From Metabacillus schmidteae (GTDB taxonomy: Bacteria > Bacillota > Bacilli > Bacillales > Bacillaceae): a DNA stretch of 64,000 bases. Below, piece after piece: positions 37,201 through 46,591 of the stretch. The position numbers and the translations under genes were made by a program. The stretch lies in NCBI RefSeq assembly GCF_903166545.1, contig NZ_CAESCH010000001.1, positions 2,236,001 to 2,300,000 on the forward strand, read 5' to 3'. The notes under the pieces were generated by a model. The model was not told the origin of the DNA and did no database searches. It was given only the letters and a program-made list of their open reading frames with translations. Positions within the stretch are counted from its first letter, which is position 1, and each line of letters opens with the position of its first letter.

Positions 37201-37374
37201 AATGCTTTCGTCATAAGGACTTGGCGATAAACAAAATTATTCGCAATATTGAATAATTTTTAATGACCTTTTTTAGAGAGGATGAAATTTTTCGTTTTTA
37301 TCTTTCATTTTGTCAGGTTGTGTTTTACTTTTTACTCACATGGTTGACCTAATTCAAAGAGGGGAGAGGATGGT

Positions 37375-37887
37375 TTGATTGAAATTTTAACAAATCGGTT
37401 AATGATTATTCCCTGTTCTCTTGATATTGCTAAGTCATTAGTTTTCCATCGGAAAGAACTTAATAAACGTTCTCCCATTGATATCCCGACAAGTTGGCCG
37501 TCTGCTTTTGTGCGGGGATTCTTACCTTATTATATTGAGGGATTAGAAAAAGACGAAAAAGATTTAGATTGTGGAGTTTGGATGATTATATTATATGAAC
37601 AGAAAAAAATTATTGGAGACATCGTTATGCAAGGAAAGCCAGTTCAGAAACAGAATGTAAGATTAACGTATCATATTGAGGAAGAGACAACAGATGAAAC
37701 AATTGCATATGAAGCGATTGATGCATTTATTGACTGGCTATCATATCAGATGGCTGTTAAAAAGGTTGTAATGGAATGTGAGGTACAGGACAAAGAATCT
37801 ATCCGTCTATTTGATAAATTAGGTTTAATTTGTACAAACAAAGATGGTGAATTTTTTACTTGGGAAATTCAGAAAGATGAGGTATAA
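37375..37887 (+). CDS. GNAT-family N-acetyltransferase
   Basis: A 170-residue protein of the GNAT fold, RimJ/RimL-like. It begins IEILTNRLMIIPCS, has the ligand strand GDIVMQGKPVQKQNVRLTYHI and ends in ESIRLFDKLGLICT, the usual last helix. The substrate is unknown. The start is TTG at 37375 with GGGGAGAGGA upstream. It lies in the accessory stretch that replaces ylbA-ylbB. Confidence 0.8.
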   Translation: MIEILTNRLMIIPCSLDIAKSLVFHRKELNKRSPIDIPTSWPSAFVRGFLPYYIEGLEKDEKDLDCGVWMIILYEQKKIIGDIVMQGKPVQKQNVRLTYHIEEETTDETIAYEAIDAFIDWLSYQMAVKKVVMECEVQDKESIRLFDKLGLICTNKDGEFFTWEIQKDEV

Positions 37888-37920
37888 AAAAGAAAGAGAG
37901 AATGATTCTCTTTCTTTTAC
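37886..37920 (+). terminator. Terminator of the GNAT gene
   Basis: AAAAGAAAGAGA and TCTCTTTCTTTT hairpin with a short loop. Confidence 0.8.
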
Positions 37921-38007
37921 TTAGTCTGTTTTCGCTTAACTTACTTAATGGTAAAAAAGACAGTTAAATTAACCTAATTAAAAGTACTGTATGTTAAATT
38001 TTAAAAA

Positions 38008-38040
38008 ATAAAAAAGCATGGACTAGTCCTTTGCTTTTTT
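38008..38040 (-). terminator. Terminator of the YugN-like gene
   Basis: AAAAAGCA-GGAC / GTCC-TGCTTTTT hairpin in the minus-strand direction about 30 bp after the stop codon. Confidence 0.65.
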
Positions 38041-38070
38041 ACTTTATCATTGAATAATAATCGGTAAATT

Positions 38071-38430
38071 TTATGATTGAACTTTTTTTAGTTCTTCCGC
38101 TACCTGTGAAAGTATGTTCTTGCTAGTGCTTACAACTGCAGATGGAAAATCTTCACCTTCTCCATATTCAACGCCATGTGGATAATAATGTTTGCCAAGA
38201 AGAGGTGTAATTAATTTTACTACAGCATGTCGACCACCAATATCTCCTTCAACAGCATATGCTTGTACACGAAGGTAATAGATTTGACCTTTTGTTTCAA
38301 TCTTGCGGTCATATGTAACTCGCTCATAATCCCATTGCCCTGCAAGAACTAAACCATTATCATCCATAATTTCATCTAAACGAGATAAGTCTATAGTAAT
38401 ACCCTCTAGACCTGTATCTTCCATTCTCAT
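38071..38430 (-). CDS. YugN-like family protein
   Basis: A 119-residue soluble protein of the YugN-like family (LVLAGQWDYERVTYDRK and LLGKHYYPHGVEY are its conserved blocks). No catalytic motif is evident; function unknown. TAGGAGG lies 8 nt before the ATG at 38430. Flanked by repeats on its 5' side. Confidence 0.82.
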   Translation of the reverse strand: MRMEDTGLEGITIDLSRLDEIMDDNGLVLAGQWDYERVTYDRKIETKGQIYYLRVQAYAVEGDIGGRHAVVKLITPLLGKHYYPHGVEYGEGEDFPSAVVSTSKNILSQVAEELKKVQS

Positions 38431-38491
38431 ATAATTTCCCTCCTAAAGCCTTTTCACGTAATTAATTATAGCTTAAATCAATGCAAAAGTT

Positions 38492-38757
38492 AAAGTGAAA
38501 CTTCTATGATTGGGAAATGTTTTCCTTCCCAATCATAGTTAGTTGACCTTATCAGACCATTACTGGCAGTTATGGAGGGGGAAAAATACGTGATAAATGA
38601 CAAATAAGATAAAAAATGCTCGATTATAAATAAAATATATTTACTGCCAGTTATTGGTGTGGAAAAGTGAAACTTCTATGATTGGGAAATGTTTTCCTTC
38701 CCAATCATAGTTAGTTGACCTTATCAGACCATTACTGGCAGTTATGGAGAGGGAAAA
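38492..38757. repeat. Pair of ~95-bp palindrome-containing direct repeats, period 172 bp
   Basis: Copy 1 (38492-38586) and copy 2 (38664-38757) are nearly identical. Each begins with a 12-bp hairpin, CTATGATTGGGA with its complement, and ends in TTACTGGCAGTTATGGAG followed by a purine run. Between them TTACTGCCAGTTATTGG (38641-38657) looks like the tail of a third, eroded unit. There is no coding potential. Function unknown. Confidence 0.8.
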
Positions 38758-38807
38758 GTTTATTAAAAGTATAATTACTTACTTAGATAAAGTGAAATAA
38801 TATGAAA

Positions 38808-38930
38808 GGCTCCCTTCGCTAAGATTGTTGCTTATGGATATTTTTTTACCTAAGGAGTGGAGCGCAATGGAACGAACTAATTTTTATATCGATAACTGTA
38901 TAAAAAAACGAAAGGTCTGCGAAAAGTCGC
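38808..38930. mobile_element. Degraded, internally deleted copy of the MITE-like element
   Basis: The left end GGCTCCCTTCGCTAAGATTG resembles the left end of the element at 28524 (TTCGC-AAGATTGT-GCTT shared). The inner part shares GCGCAATGGAAC, and the right end contains TGCGAAAA. The GC-rich core is missing, leaving 123 bp. TATGAAA lies directly outside both ends (38801-38807 and 38932-38938), so an independent insertion with a target duplication is likely. Confidence 0.55.
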
Positions 38931-39207
38931 TTATGAAAAGAACAATTAGTTAAGCGCACTTTAAATATAACCTGTTTAAGTGCTTTTTATATCACTATTA
39001 ACACTCTTTTTTGGTACAATTAAGGTAAAAGATTTGATCACATGTATTTGATGCTCTATACATGAATGTTTTAGATTTATGCTTCGTGGTAATAATTATA
39101 CAAAAGGTTCCATGCTAAAGTATTTGCAACAGGTAGAAATGGATATCTAGAATATCTAATCTACTATTTCATATAATGATAGAACAGCAGAAGGTTAATA
39201 CAAGGAG

Positions 39208-40290
39208 GTGGGCACGCTGAAGATTATCATTAGGACTATTATTATTTTTGTTATCATTTTTTTAAGTTATACATTATTTATTTATTATGGACAATACACT
39301 CCGAAAGAGCAACATGAGGAAGAAAATGTACAAATCTCAAACGAGGAATTAACCAACTCAGAAGAAGATCATTTAAATGTGGAGAAGGAATCAGTCCCAA
39401 GTGAAGGTGTTTTGTCTTTAATGGAAAAATCTTCAGAGGAAATTACGGCAATATTGGGTGAGCCTGATCGTATTGACCCTTCAGCATACGACTATGATTG
39501 GTGGATCTATGAAAAATCTGAGAATGAATATATTCAAATTGGTGTACTGAATCAAAGAGTAGTTTCGGTCTATGCAATTGGCAGTGAAGTAGATGTGAAA
39601 CCTTTTCAAATTGGACAATCAGTGCAGGAAGTGTTTAAAATTAAACCAGTTACTTCTACACTCACATTAGAGTATGAAGGCAACTCCTATCGGTTTGAAT
39701 TATCAGAAGAAGATATAAATACCAGACCGACAATAAAGATTGGTGATTTATATGTTCAGTTATATATTGATAAGTTTGATGGCATACTTTCCAGCATTCG
39801 TGTATTAGACGCTGAAACTTTTATTAAACAGAGATCCTATGAAGTGACTTATCGTGGTAATTTAATAAAGCCACAAGAAATACCGGAGGAAAAATGGGAG
39901 AGAATAGAGAGCGGTGCTGAACAACAAATATTGTCGATTACAAATATGCTTCGTAATCGACATGGTTTAGAAAAAGTAAAATGGGATGAAAATACTTCAG
40001 AGGTTGCTTTTTTGCACAGTAAAGATATGAAAGAGAATAACTATTTCTCACACGAATCTCCTACCGAGGGAAGTCTTGTCAACAGGTTATCAAAACAAGA
40101 TATTAACTATCAAATGGCTGGGGAAAACATAGCTGCACAATATGTTGATGGAATTGCGGCCAGTGAGGGATGGTTAAATAGTAAGGGACATCGTGAAACA
40201 TTATTGAATAAAGAATTTACTCATTTAGGTGTTGGAGTAGATGGTCTATACTACACACAGAATTTTATAACTACCTGGGACCGAAACTAA
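39208..40290 (+). CDS. ylbC: CAP-domain (SCP-like) protein YlbC
   Basis: About 360 residues: an N-terminal membrane anchor, an acidic spacer, a CAP-associated N-terminal domain (ILGEPDRIDPSAYDYDWWIY) and a C-terminal CAP/SCP domain with NMLRNRHGL, AFLHSKDM and the MAGENIA block. It is probably attached outside the membrane. The start is odd: AAGGAGGTG covers the GTG at 39208, so the best-spaced initiation codon is CTG at 39217, which would shorten it by three residues. Function unknown; ylbC is syntenic with B. subtilis. Confidence 0.88.
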   Translation: MGTLKIIIRTIIIFVIIFLSYTLFIYYGQYTPKEQHEEENVQISNEELTNSEEDHLNVEKESVPSEGVLSLMEKSSEEITAILGEPDRIDPSAYDYDWWIYEKSENEYIQIGVLNQRVVSVYAIGSEVDVKPFQIGQSVQEVFKIKPVTSTLTLEYEGNSYRFELSEEDINTRPTIKIGDLYVQLYIDKFDGILSSIRVLDAETFIKQRSYEVTYRGNLIKPQEIPEEKWERIESGAEQQILSITNMLRNRHGLEKVKWDENTSEVAFLHSKDMKENNYFSHESPTEGSLVNRLSKQDINYQMAGENIAAQYVDGIAASEGWLNSKGHRETLLNKEFTHLGVGVDGLYYTQNFITTWDRN

Positions 40291-40347
40291 AAAAGGTGTC
40301 AATTCATAGCCATATCTTAAGTTGATATGGTTAAATTGACACCTTTT
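40290..40347. terminator. Terminator between ylbC and the thioesterase gene
   Basis: AAAAAGGTGTCAATT and AATTGACACCTTTTT enclose a second inner hairpin (CCATATC/GATATGG); suits both directions. Confidence 0.9.
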
Positions 40348-40396
40348 TGGTTTATTAAAAGTCTTTGTTTAAAAGACATGAGTAAGCACTTTGTTA

Positions 40397-40882
40397 TTAT
40401 CTGCTTATAATAAAGAAGCTAGCTGTACTATGAGCAATAAGAGTGCCATCATCTCTGAATACCTTACCTTCCGTGACAACAGTTTTATTCCCTTTGTGAA
40501 TCACACTTGAAATACAAGATAATTCTTTACCAACGCCAGGAGCTACGTAATTAATTTTAATTTCGGTTGTGACAGCAGCTTTATCAGGCGGAAGGATGTA
40601 ATGAACAAGTCCACCCATTGCTGAGTCAAGCAATGTAGCTGTAATCCCCCCATGAACAATATTTAATGAGTTTTGTATAATAGGTGTATTCGGTATTTTA
40701 ATTCGAAACTGTTGATCTTTGTATTCTGAGTTAGCATGAAGGAGAGCACCTATATATGATCCTTGTTCATGATATTGTTTTTTCTTCAATCCATTTAATA
40801 ATAATTCAATTACATATTGATCTTCCTCATTTGCATTGTTAATAACTTCATTTGAAAGTTGTAACAGTTTCTCTTTTTTCAT
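40397..40882 (-). CDS. PaaI-family hotdog thioesterase
   Basis: A 161-residue hotdog-fold protein. The catalytic segment NIVHGGITATLLDSAMG and the strand TTEIKINYVAPG identify the PaaI/YiiD-type acyl-CoA thioesterase family. A 60-residue helical N-terminal extension precedes the fold. The substrate is unknown. It is inserted between ylbC and ylbD on the opposite strand, not present at this place in B. subtilis. AGGAGAGG ribosome site on the minus strand. Confidence 0.82.
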   Translation of the reverse strand: MKKEKLLQLSNEVINNANEEDQYVIELLLNGLKKKQYHEQGSYIGALLHANSEYKDQQFRIKIPNTPIIQNSLNIVHGGITATLLDSAMGGLVHYILPPDKAAVTTEIKINYVAPGVGKELSCISSVIHKGNKTVVTEGKVFRDDGTLIAHSTASFFIISR

Positions 40883-41044
40883 GTTATTACCTCTCCTTTT
40901 TAGATAGTGTTATTTTACCAAATATTTCATTTGTTTTTCAATTCTACCTCTAAAAATTAAATGATTTCTAAAAAGATTGGGCGAACACAATTAGTATTTA
41001 GTAAATAAGATAATATAGGCAAATGTATCAACGAGGTGAGGAAA

Positions 41045-41443
41045 ATGGCATCGAAAAAAATTCATCCATCTGTTCAGCAATTCAAAGATTTTGTGAAAAA
41101 GCATCCACAGATTATTCAAGAAGTAAGAAAAGGAAATAAAGATTGGCAGGAAGTGTTTGAGGATTGGTACTTACTCGGTGAAAATGATGTGATTTGGCAA
41201 CAATATAAAGCTGAACAATCTAATGAGACAGAAGAGAGCGAAGCAACAAGTAAAGCTGATTTTATGAGTCAAATACTCACTGCTGTAAAGAAAATGGATA
41301 TGAACACTGTTAATCATCATCTAACAAATATGAGTAGTACTATTTCAACATTGCAAGGGCTATTTGATCAATTTGGCTCGAAAGGTTCAGGTCAAAGCTC
41401 ATCTGGCTCAAGTCAACACCCTTTTTCATTTAGAAAAGATTGA
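41045..41443 (+). CDS. ylbD: YlbD, putative spore coat protein
   Basis: A 132-residue hydrophilic protein: helical N-terminus (HPSVQQFKDFVKKHPQIIQE) and a Gly/Ser/Gln-rich tail. It belongs to the YlbD coat family; B. subtilis YlbD is a candidate coat component. ATG at 41045 is chosen, with GAGGTGAGG just upstream. It lies 26 nt before ylbE, likely an operon. Confidence 0.85.
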   Translation: MASKKIHPSVQQFKDFVKKHPQIIQEVRKGNKDWQEVFEDWYLLGENDVIWQQYKAEQSNETEESEATSKADFMSQILTAVKKMDMNTVNHHLTNMSSTISTLQGLFDQFGSKGSGQSSSGSSQHPFSFRKD

Positions 41444-41469
41444 AAAGCGATTTTCGATAGGAGGAAACT

Positions 41470-41709
41470 ATGAGAAAGGATGTCCAAGAATACATTCGAG
41501 CAAACGAAGAGCGCATAAAGTTTATTAGAGAACAACCTCATTGGTATAGAAAACTGTCAAGAAACCCGGATGAACTTGATTCAATGGAATTAAATATGAT
41601 GAATTATTATCAAAAAACAATTCCTCACAGGGTTCAACAGTTTCATAACTCAGTTCAAATGGCATCTATGATGATCGCGATGTTTCAATCTATGAGACAG
41701 CAAGATTAA
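41470..41709 (+). CDS. ylbE: YlbE-like protein
   Basis: A 79-residue protein of the YlbE-like family, recognised by IREQPHWYRKLSRNP and MMNYYQKTIPHRV. Soluble and helical; function unknown. AGGAGG precedes the ATG. Second gene of the ylbD-ylbE pair. Confidence 0.88.
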   Translation: MRKDVQEYIRANEERIKFIREQPHWYRKLSRNPDELDSMELNMMNYYQKTIPHRVQQFHNSVQMASMMIAMFQSMRQQD

Positions 41710-41805
41710 AACAAAGCTGCTTATGTTTTTTTTAGATCTAATTTCCATAAAACGATTCATGTTTTTATAAGTCTCTGTAAACAATAAAGATAAAGGAGGC
41801 TGTTA

Positions 41806-42240
41806 ATGATGAGTCGTTTTATTTTATTTTTCTTATGTTTTGTTTTGGTATTATCAGGTTGTGTAGAGGACAAGCCTAGACCAGAAGGCAACGCGAGTGT
41901 TGTGCCACTTCAAATATTGGATACATCACAATCAGCGATTGAAGCTGTTAGTCTAAAACAGTCTGAAAAATTAGTTGTTCATCACCATGTAAGTGGTCAG
42001 AATATATATGTGGAGTGTTTTATTCCTTCTTTCACGTTTAAGGAAAAAGGAGGAAGCAAGGTTGATGGAGAAGGCCATATAATTGTATATGTTGACGGAG
42101 AAAGAGTTGATGAAATCTCTACAGCTGCATTTATTTTAAAAGGATTAAAACAGGGAAAACATCAACTTGCGGTTGAAGTTGTTCATAATGATTCTACTCG
42201 TTATAATTTGGAAAAATCATGGGAGGTTTACATTAAATAA
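41806..42240 (+). CDS. Small lipoprotein, function unknown
   Basis: A 144-residue lipoprotein with lipobox VLSGC (Cys19). The mature part looks beta-rich and ends in a short Ig-like or Big-type module (GHIIVYVDGERVDEISTAAF and LKQGKHQLAVEVVHNDS). A ribosome site AAAGGAGG is at 41793-41799. It sits between ylbE and ylbF, where B. subtilis has no such gene. Not recognised. Confidence 0.75.
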   Translation: MMSRFILFFLCFVLVLSGCVEDKPRPEGNASVVPLQILDTSQSAIEAVSLKQSEKLVVHHHVSGQNIYVECFIPSFTFKEKGGSKVDGEGHIIVYVDGERVDEISTAAFILKGLKQGKHQLAVEVVHNDSTRYNLEKSWEVYIK

Positions 42241-42317
42241 CGATGAAGGTAAGGAACCTATTGTTTTTCATTTTCTGTCATTCATGTTAGAATGAAAAAT
42301 GGAGGTGCTTAAACTCT

Positions 42318-42761
42318 ATGTTTGTTACATTAGAAAATACGATGATAGTGGATCATGCAGAACAACTTGCAAATCTGATCCTTCAATCAGAAGTTGTTGA
42401 GGAGTATCGTCGTAGTTACGATATATTAAAAAATAATAAAGAAGCACAGCAACTAATTAGTGAATTTACGAAAATTAAGGATTTATATGAAGATGTTCAA
42501 CGCTTCGGCAAATATCATCCTGATTATCGAAAAATTACAAAAGAGTTGCGGGATGTTAAAAGAATTTTAGATTTAAATGAACATGTAGCTAATTTCAAAA
42601 AGGCAGAAAATGAAGTCCAATCTCTCCTCGATGAGATCAGTGTTCAAATAGGTCAAGCCGTCTCTGTGCATATTAAAGTTCCTACAGGAAACCCATTTTT
42701 TGAATCGAGCTGTAGTGGAGGCTGTGGTACTGGCGGGAGCTGTGGCTGTAAAGTATCTTAA
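42318..42761 (+). CDS. ylbF: YlbF/RicF, regulator of competence, sporulation and biofilm
   Basis: A 147-residue helical protein of the YlbF/YmcA family. In B. subtilis RicF joins RicA (YmcA) and RicT (YaaT) in a complex that carries 4Fe-4S clusters and helps RNase Y process mRNA. The C-terminal tail is Cys-rich, with Cys132, 136, 142 and 144 in CSGGCGTGGSCGC, consistent with cluster binding. GGAGGTG ribosome site. A terminator follows. Confidence 0.93.
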   Translation: MFVTLENTMIVDHAEQLANLILQSEVVEEYRRSYDILKNNKEAQQLISEFTKIKDLYEDVQRFGKYHPDYRKITKELRDVKRILDLNEHVANFKKAENEVQSLLDEISVQIGQAVSVHIKVPTGNPFFESSCSGGCGTGGSCGCKVS

Positions 42762-42789
42762 AACGAGTCTTGTACTCGTTTTATTTTTT
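42760..42789 (+). terminator. Terminator of ylbF
   Basis: AAAACGAGT and ACTCGTTTT followed by a T-rich run; overlaps the stop codon. Confidence 0.85.
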
Positions 42790-42973
42790 ATCTTAAATTT
42801 TATGGATAATAGTATAAAAGACTAAGGCAATTGCCATTAGGATTTGGCGCAAACCAAGTTTTTCTAATTATTTTTGTCTAAATATTGTTTGACGTAAAAA
42901 TTTTTGCTAGAATTTTTATAGTTATATAATAAATAATTATACCTTCTGTTTAGATAAAAAAGGGAGAATGAGT

Positions 42974-43246
42974 ATGTTTGAAAAGCGTCAAGGTATTGTG
43001 GTTTGGCTTCATACACTAAAGCAATTAAAAATGCTTAGGAAGTTCGGAAATGTACACTATGTATCGAAACGATTAAAATATGTTGTTTTGTATTGCAACA
43101 TGGATGTTGTGGAGCAAACGATTCAAAGGCTGTCATCGTACTCGTTTGTTAAACATGTTGAACCTTCTTATAAACCATTTCTAAAGCTGGAATTTGAATC
43201 AAAGGTGGATAAAGCAAAAGAATACGATTATAAGATAGGATTATAA
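42974..43246 (+). CDS. ylbG: UPF0298 family protein YlbG
   Basis: A 90-residue basic protein of UPF0298, with [18 protein letters not shown] and [14 protein letters not shown] at 42974 gives the family length and lies 7 nt from GGGAG; the ATG at 42968 is too close to it. Function unknown. Confidence 0.9.
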   Translation: MFEKRQGIVVWLHTLKQLKMLRKFGNVHYVSKRLKYVVLYCNMDVVEQTIQRLSSYSFVKHVEPSYKPFLKLEFESKVDKAKEYDYKIGL

Positions 43247-43247
43247 A

Positions 43248-43297
43248 ATAAAGAGAATGAATGAAGGGAAAGTTACCTTCATTCATTCTCTTTTTTC
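43248..43297. terminator. Terminator between ylbG and the next convergent gene
   Basis: AAAGAGAATGAATGAAGG and its complement around an 8-nt loop, followed by six T. Confidence 0.9.
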
Positions 43298-43323
43298 GAT
43301 TGCAACTAACATCAAATGAAGCG

Positions 43324-43713
43324 TTACTGTAATGGTGATATGATATGATTTAAGCGGAAAATTCCAATTAAGTATTGGTAGAATAGGTCCTTTTCATTAA
43401 ACATAGATGAAGGTTTTACATCTATTTCGATGATTTGTTTTTGTAAATATTCAGCAAGATCTTTAAATAATTCATAACGTTTGTTTGGAGTAATATTTGG
43501 ATTAGGAATACCTTCTCGGCATAAATAAAGAGCTTGAAATTTTCCGGGATCTGTTGGTTGCATGATAACGACAAGTGAGGTAACATCTTTCGTATCTATT
43601 TTTGTATGTAAAGCTAATAACTGTGTAACACGGTTCTGGTTATGTCTGGATGTTTCTATTAACTCATAAATATCTGAATACCCTTCACCAAGTTCAATAA
43701 ATCGTTGAATCAT
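43324..43713 (-). CDS. Conserved Bacillaceae protein, function unknown
   Basis: A 129-residue soluble protein starting MIQRFIELGEGYSDIYEL. It has mixed alpha/beta composition with YLCREGIPNPN and a hydrophobic C-terminus YLIGIFRLNHII. ATG at 43713 follows AGGGGGA; the longer frame to 43764 has no ribosome site. I recall relatives described as methylthioribose kinase, but at this length with no ATP site that is not credible. It lies just 3' of CsfG on the same strand. Confidence 0.72.
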   Translation of the reverse strand: MIQRFIELGEGYSDIYELIETSRHNQNRVTQLLALHTKIDTKDVTSLVVIMQPTDPGKFQALYLCREGIPNPNITPNKRYELFKDLAEYLQKQIIEIDVKPSSMFNEKDLFYQYLIGIFRLNHIISPLQ

Positions 43714-43846
43714 AAATATCCCCCTAAAGATTTCTAGCCTTTTCTTCTTGTAATCGAATATCAATATAGCATGAACCAGTTAAAAAGTTAAGAGGTTAGT
43801 TCTATATTATTAAGATCAGTGATAGATGATGAAGTGTTTCCTTTGT

Positions 43847-43999
43847 AAAAAAAAACCCTACAGATAAATTCTGTAGGGTCCTTCAATACCTTTTTCTAAA
43901 GGCTGAAGGCAAAGGGAGAGGAGAAACCGGAGGAAGAACTTATGGGGAAACGTAAGTCTTCTCCGCGGTTGGCAACAACATCAACGAATCGATGTTGTT
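43847..43999 (-). ncRNA. csfG: CsfG-like sporulation small RNA
   Basis: In the ylbG-rsmD gap, the minus strand encodes about 150 nt of stacked hairpins. They are: AACAACATC/GATGTTGTT at the 5' end, an 18-bp interrupted stem around a TTTCCCCAT loop (43925-43970), a CCTTCA/TGAAGG hairpin, and CTACAG/CTGTAG with GC closure running into nine T (43878-43847), a textbook terminator that fixes the strand. Position and C-rich loops match CsfG, the sigma-F/sigma-G-dependent sRNA of endospore formers. Rfam also has a ylbH leader model at this locus; the terminator direction argues for a minus-strand sRNA. Targets unknown. Confidence 0.75.
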
Positions 44000-44005
44000 A
44001 ATACT

Positions 44006-44034
44006 CATTATCACCAATTCATCTATCAGTATAC
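44006..44034 (-). promoter_or_regulatory. Candidate sigma-F-type promoter of CsfG
   Basis: On the minus strand GTATA (44034-44030) and GGTGATAATG (44015-44006), 14 bp apart, resemble the sigma-F consensus GYWTA and GGnRAnAnT. The spacer is one or two bp shorter than usual. Confidence 0.5.
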
Positions 44035-44272
44035 ATGAATGCGAAAATTTTCTTGAAACATATTAAAAATATAGTTTTGAATGCTATTAGCAATGTAATA
44101 GTCACGAAAGGAAATGATTGTATCATATAGAATGGCTGTGGTAGGATAAAGTGAATCTTTAAAGTGGATATTCCATATTATTTCAGTTGTAGTTATCTTT
44201 GATAGGTGAAAAGCCTTGAAAAATTAAATACAAATGTTGAAAAGTAAAATTTATAAGTAGTGGTGAAACAGA

Positions 44273-45330
<1,058 letters not shown>

Positions 45331-45332
<2 letters not shown>

Positions 45333-45360
45333 AAGGTGAGGGACGCCCCTCACCTTTTAC
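45331..45360. terminator. Terminator between coaD and ylbJ
   Basis: AAAAGGTGAGGG and CCCTCACCTTTT hairpin, active in both directions. Confidence 0.9.
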
Positions 45361-45367
45361 TTTATAA

Positions 45368-46591
45368 TTAACTTGTTTTTGTAAAAACATTTCTTTTACT
45401 ATATAGAAAAATATACAATAGCAGGGAAAGTATTGTAATAAGTGGACCGCTGTGAACAATCATTTCCCAATACTCTTTAGCCCAATCTGGTCCATGTTTC
45501 ATAATCATAACAGGTAGTTCGTTAGTATTAAACGATTGTAAGTTCAGATATAGCGGGTTAAAAAGTAGAAAAGTGATAAAGGATGAATAAACACCCTGCA
45601 ATATTCTTGCAAAAAAGAAAGGTTTAAATCGAATATCAGTATCAGCCAATATGCTAGCTACTTGTGCTTGTATGGATAATCCACCAAAGGCTAAGATAAA
45701 GCTTGCGATCATAACTTTATCAAGTAAACTAGCATCTGTTTCACTCACAAGTTGATTTCCGAGAGTTATTTCAAAAATTCCTGTTATTAGAGGAACACTA
45801 AGATCTGCAGTAATATGAAATAGGGCTAAAGCACCTGAAAAAACAATACCAATTAGTTGTGTAACATGGATAATGGCTAATATTTTATTAAATACTGAAA
45901 AAAGAATAATAAATCCACCAATCATTAATAAAGTTTGGATGGAAGATATAACAGCATCACCAAGCATTTTTCCAAGCGGTCGTGTTTCTTTAACTCTTGT
46001 TGAATGAAGTTCTTTAAAGGCTTGTGCAGGAGAGGGGATAAGTCTCTTTTTCTCTGTTTTAAGGGAGTCATCAGAATGACCATAGAACCTCATCGTAAGA
46101 CCGACACCAAGGTTTCCTAAATAGTGTGAGGCAGCTAACAAAATACCAAGTGAAGGTTTATCAAAAAAGCCTACTGCAACTGCACCGAAAATAAACAAAG
46201 GGTTTGACGAGCTTGTAAATGAAACTAATCGCTCTGCTTGTATTGATGTAAGTTGTTTCTCTTGCCTCATTCTTGCAGTTAGTTTCGCACCTGCCGGATT
46301 ACCAGAAGCCATCCCCATTGCCCATACAAATCCACCAACGCCGGGAACTCGGAAAATAGGTCTCATTAATGGTTCTAATAAAACACCGATGAATTTTACA
46401 ACTCCAAACCCGATAAGAAGTTCTGATACAATAAAAAAAGGAAGCAAAGATGGAAAAACAACTTCCCACCATATTGTTAATCCTCTTATAGAAGCATCAA
46501 GTGATTCCTTAGGATTGAGAATAATTGCAATAGTTAAACCACTTATAAAAATGGCTATGAACAATGTTTTTAGTTTTGATGTAAAACTCAA
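45368..46591 (-). CDS. ylbJ: Sporulation integral membrane protein YlbJ
   Basis: A 407-residue protein with about eight membrane spans and a nucleoside-transporter gate-like region (WWEVVFPSLLPFFIVSELL and GMASGNPAGAKLTARMRQE). In B. subtilis ylbJ is sigma-E controlled and needed for full spore heat resistance. On the minus strand against its neighbours, as in B. subtilis. AGGAGGCG before the ATG. Confidence 0.93.
   Translation of the reverse strand: MSFTSKLKTLFIAIFISGLTIAIILNPKESLDASIRGLTIWWEVVFPSLLPFFIVSELLIGFGVVKFIGVLLEPLMRPIFRVPGVGGFVWAMGMASGNPAGAKLTARMRQEKQLTSIQAERLVSFTSSSNPLFIFGAVAVGFFDKPSLGILLAASHYLGNLGVGLTMRFYGHSDDSLKTEKKRLIPSPAQAFKELHSTRVKETRPLGKMLGDAVISSIQTLLMIGGFIILFSVFNKILAIIHVTQLIGIVFSGALALFHITADLSVPLITGIFEITLGNQLVSETDASLLDKVMIASFILAFGGLSIQAQVASILADTDIRFKPFFFARILQGVYSSFITFLLFNPLYLNLQSFNTNELPVMIMKHGPDWAKEYWEMIVHSGPLITILSLLLYIFLYSKRNVFTKTS

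Noticed and set aside
38492..38757. Start of a CRISPR array
   Set aside because: Only two full units, 95 bp long with a 77-bp spacer, no cas genes, and the repeat itself is a large palindrome.
43850..44272. cis-acting ylbH leader on the plus strand
   Set aside because: The hairpin set ends in a terminator that has its U tract only on the minus strand, and it lies about 260 nt from rsmD; a minus-strand sRNA fits better.
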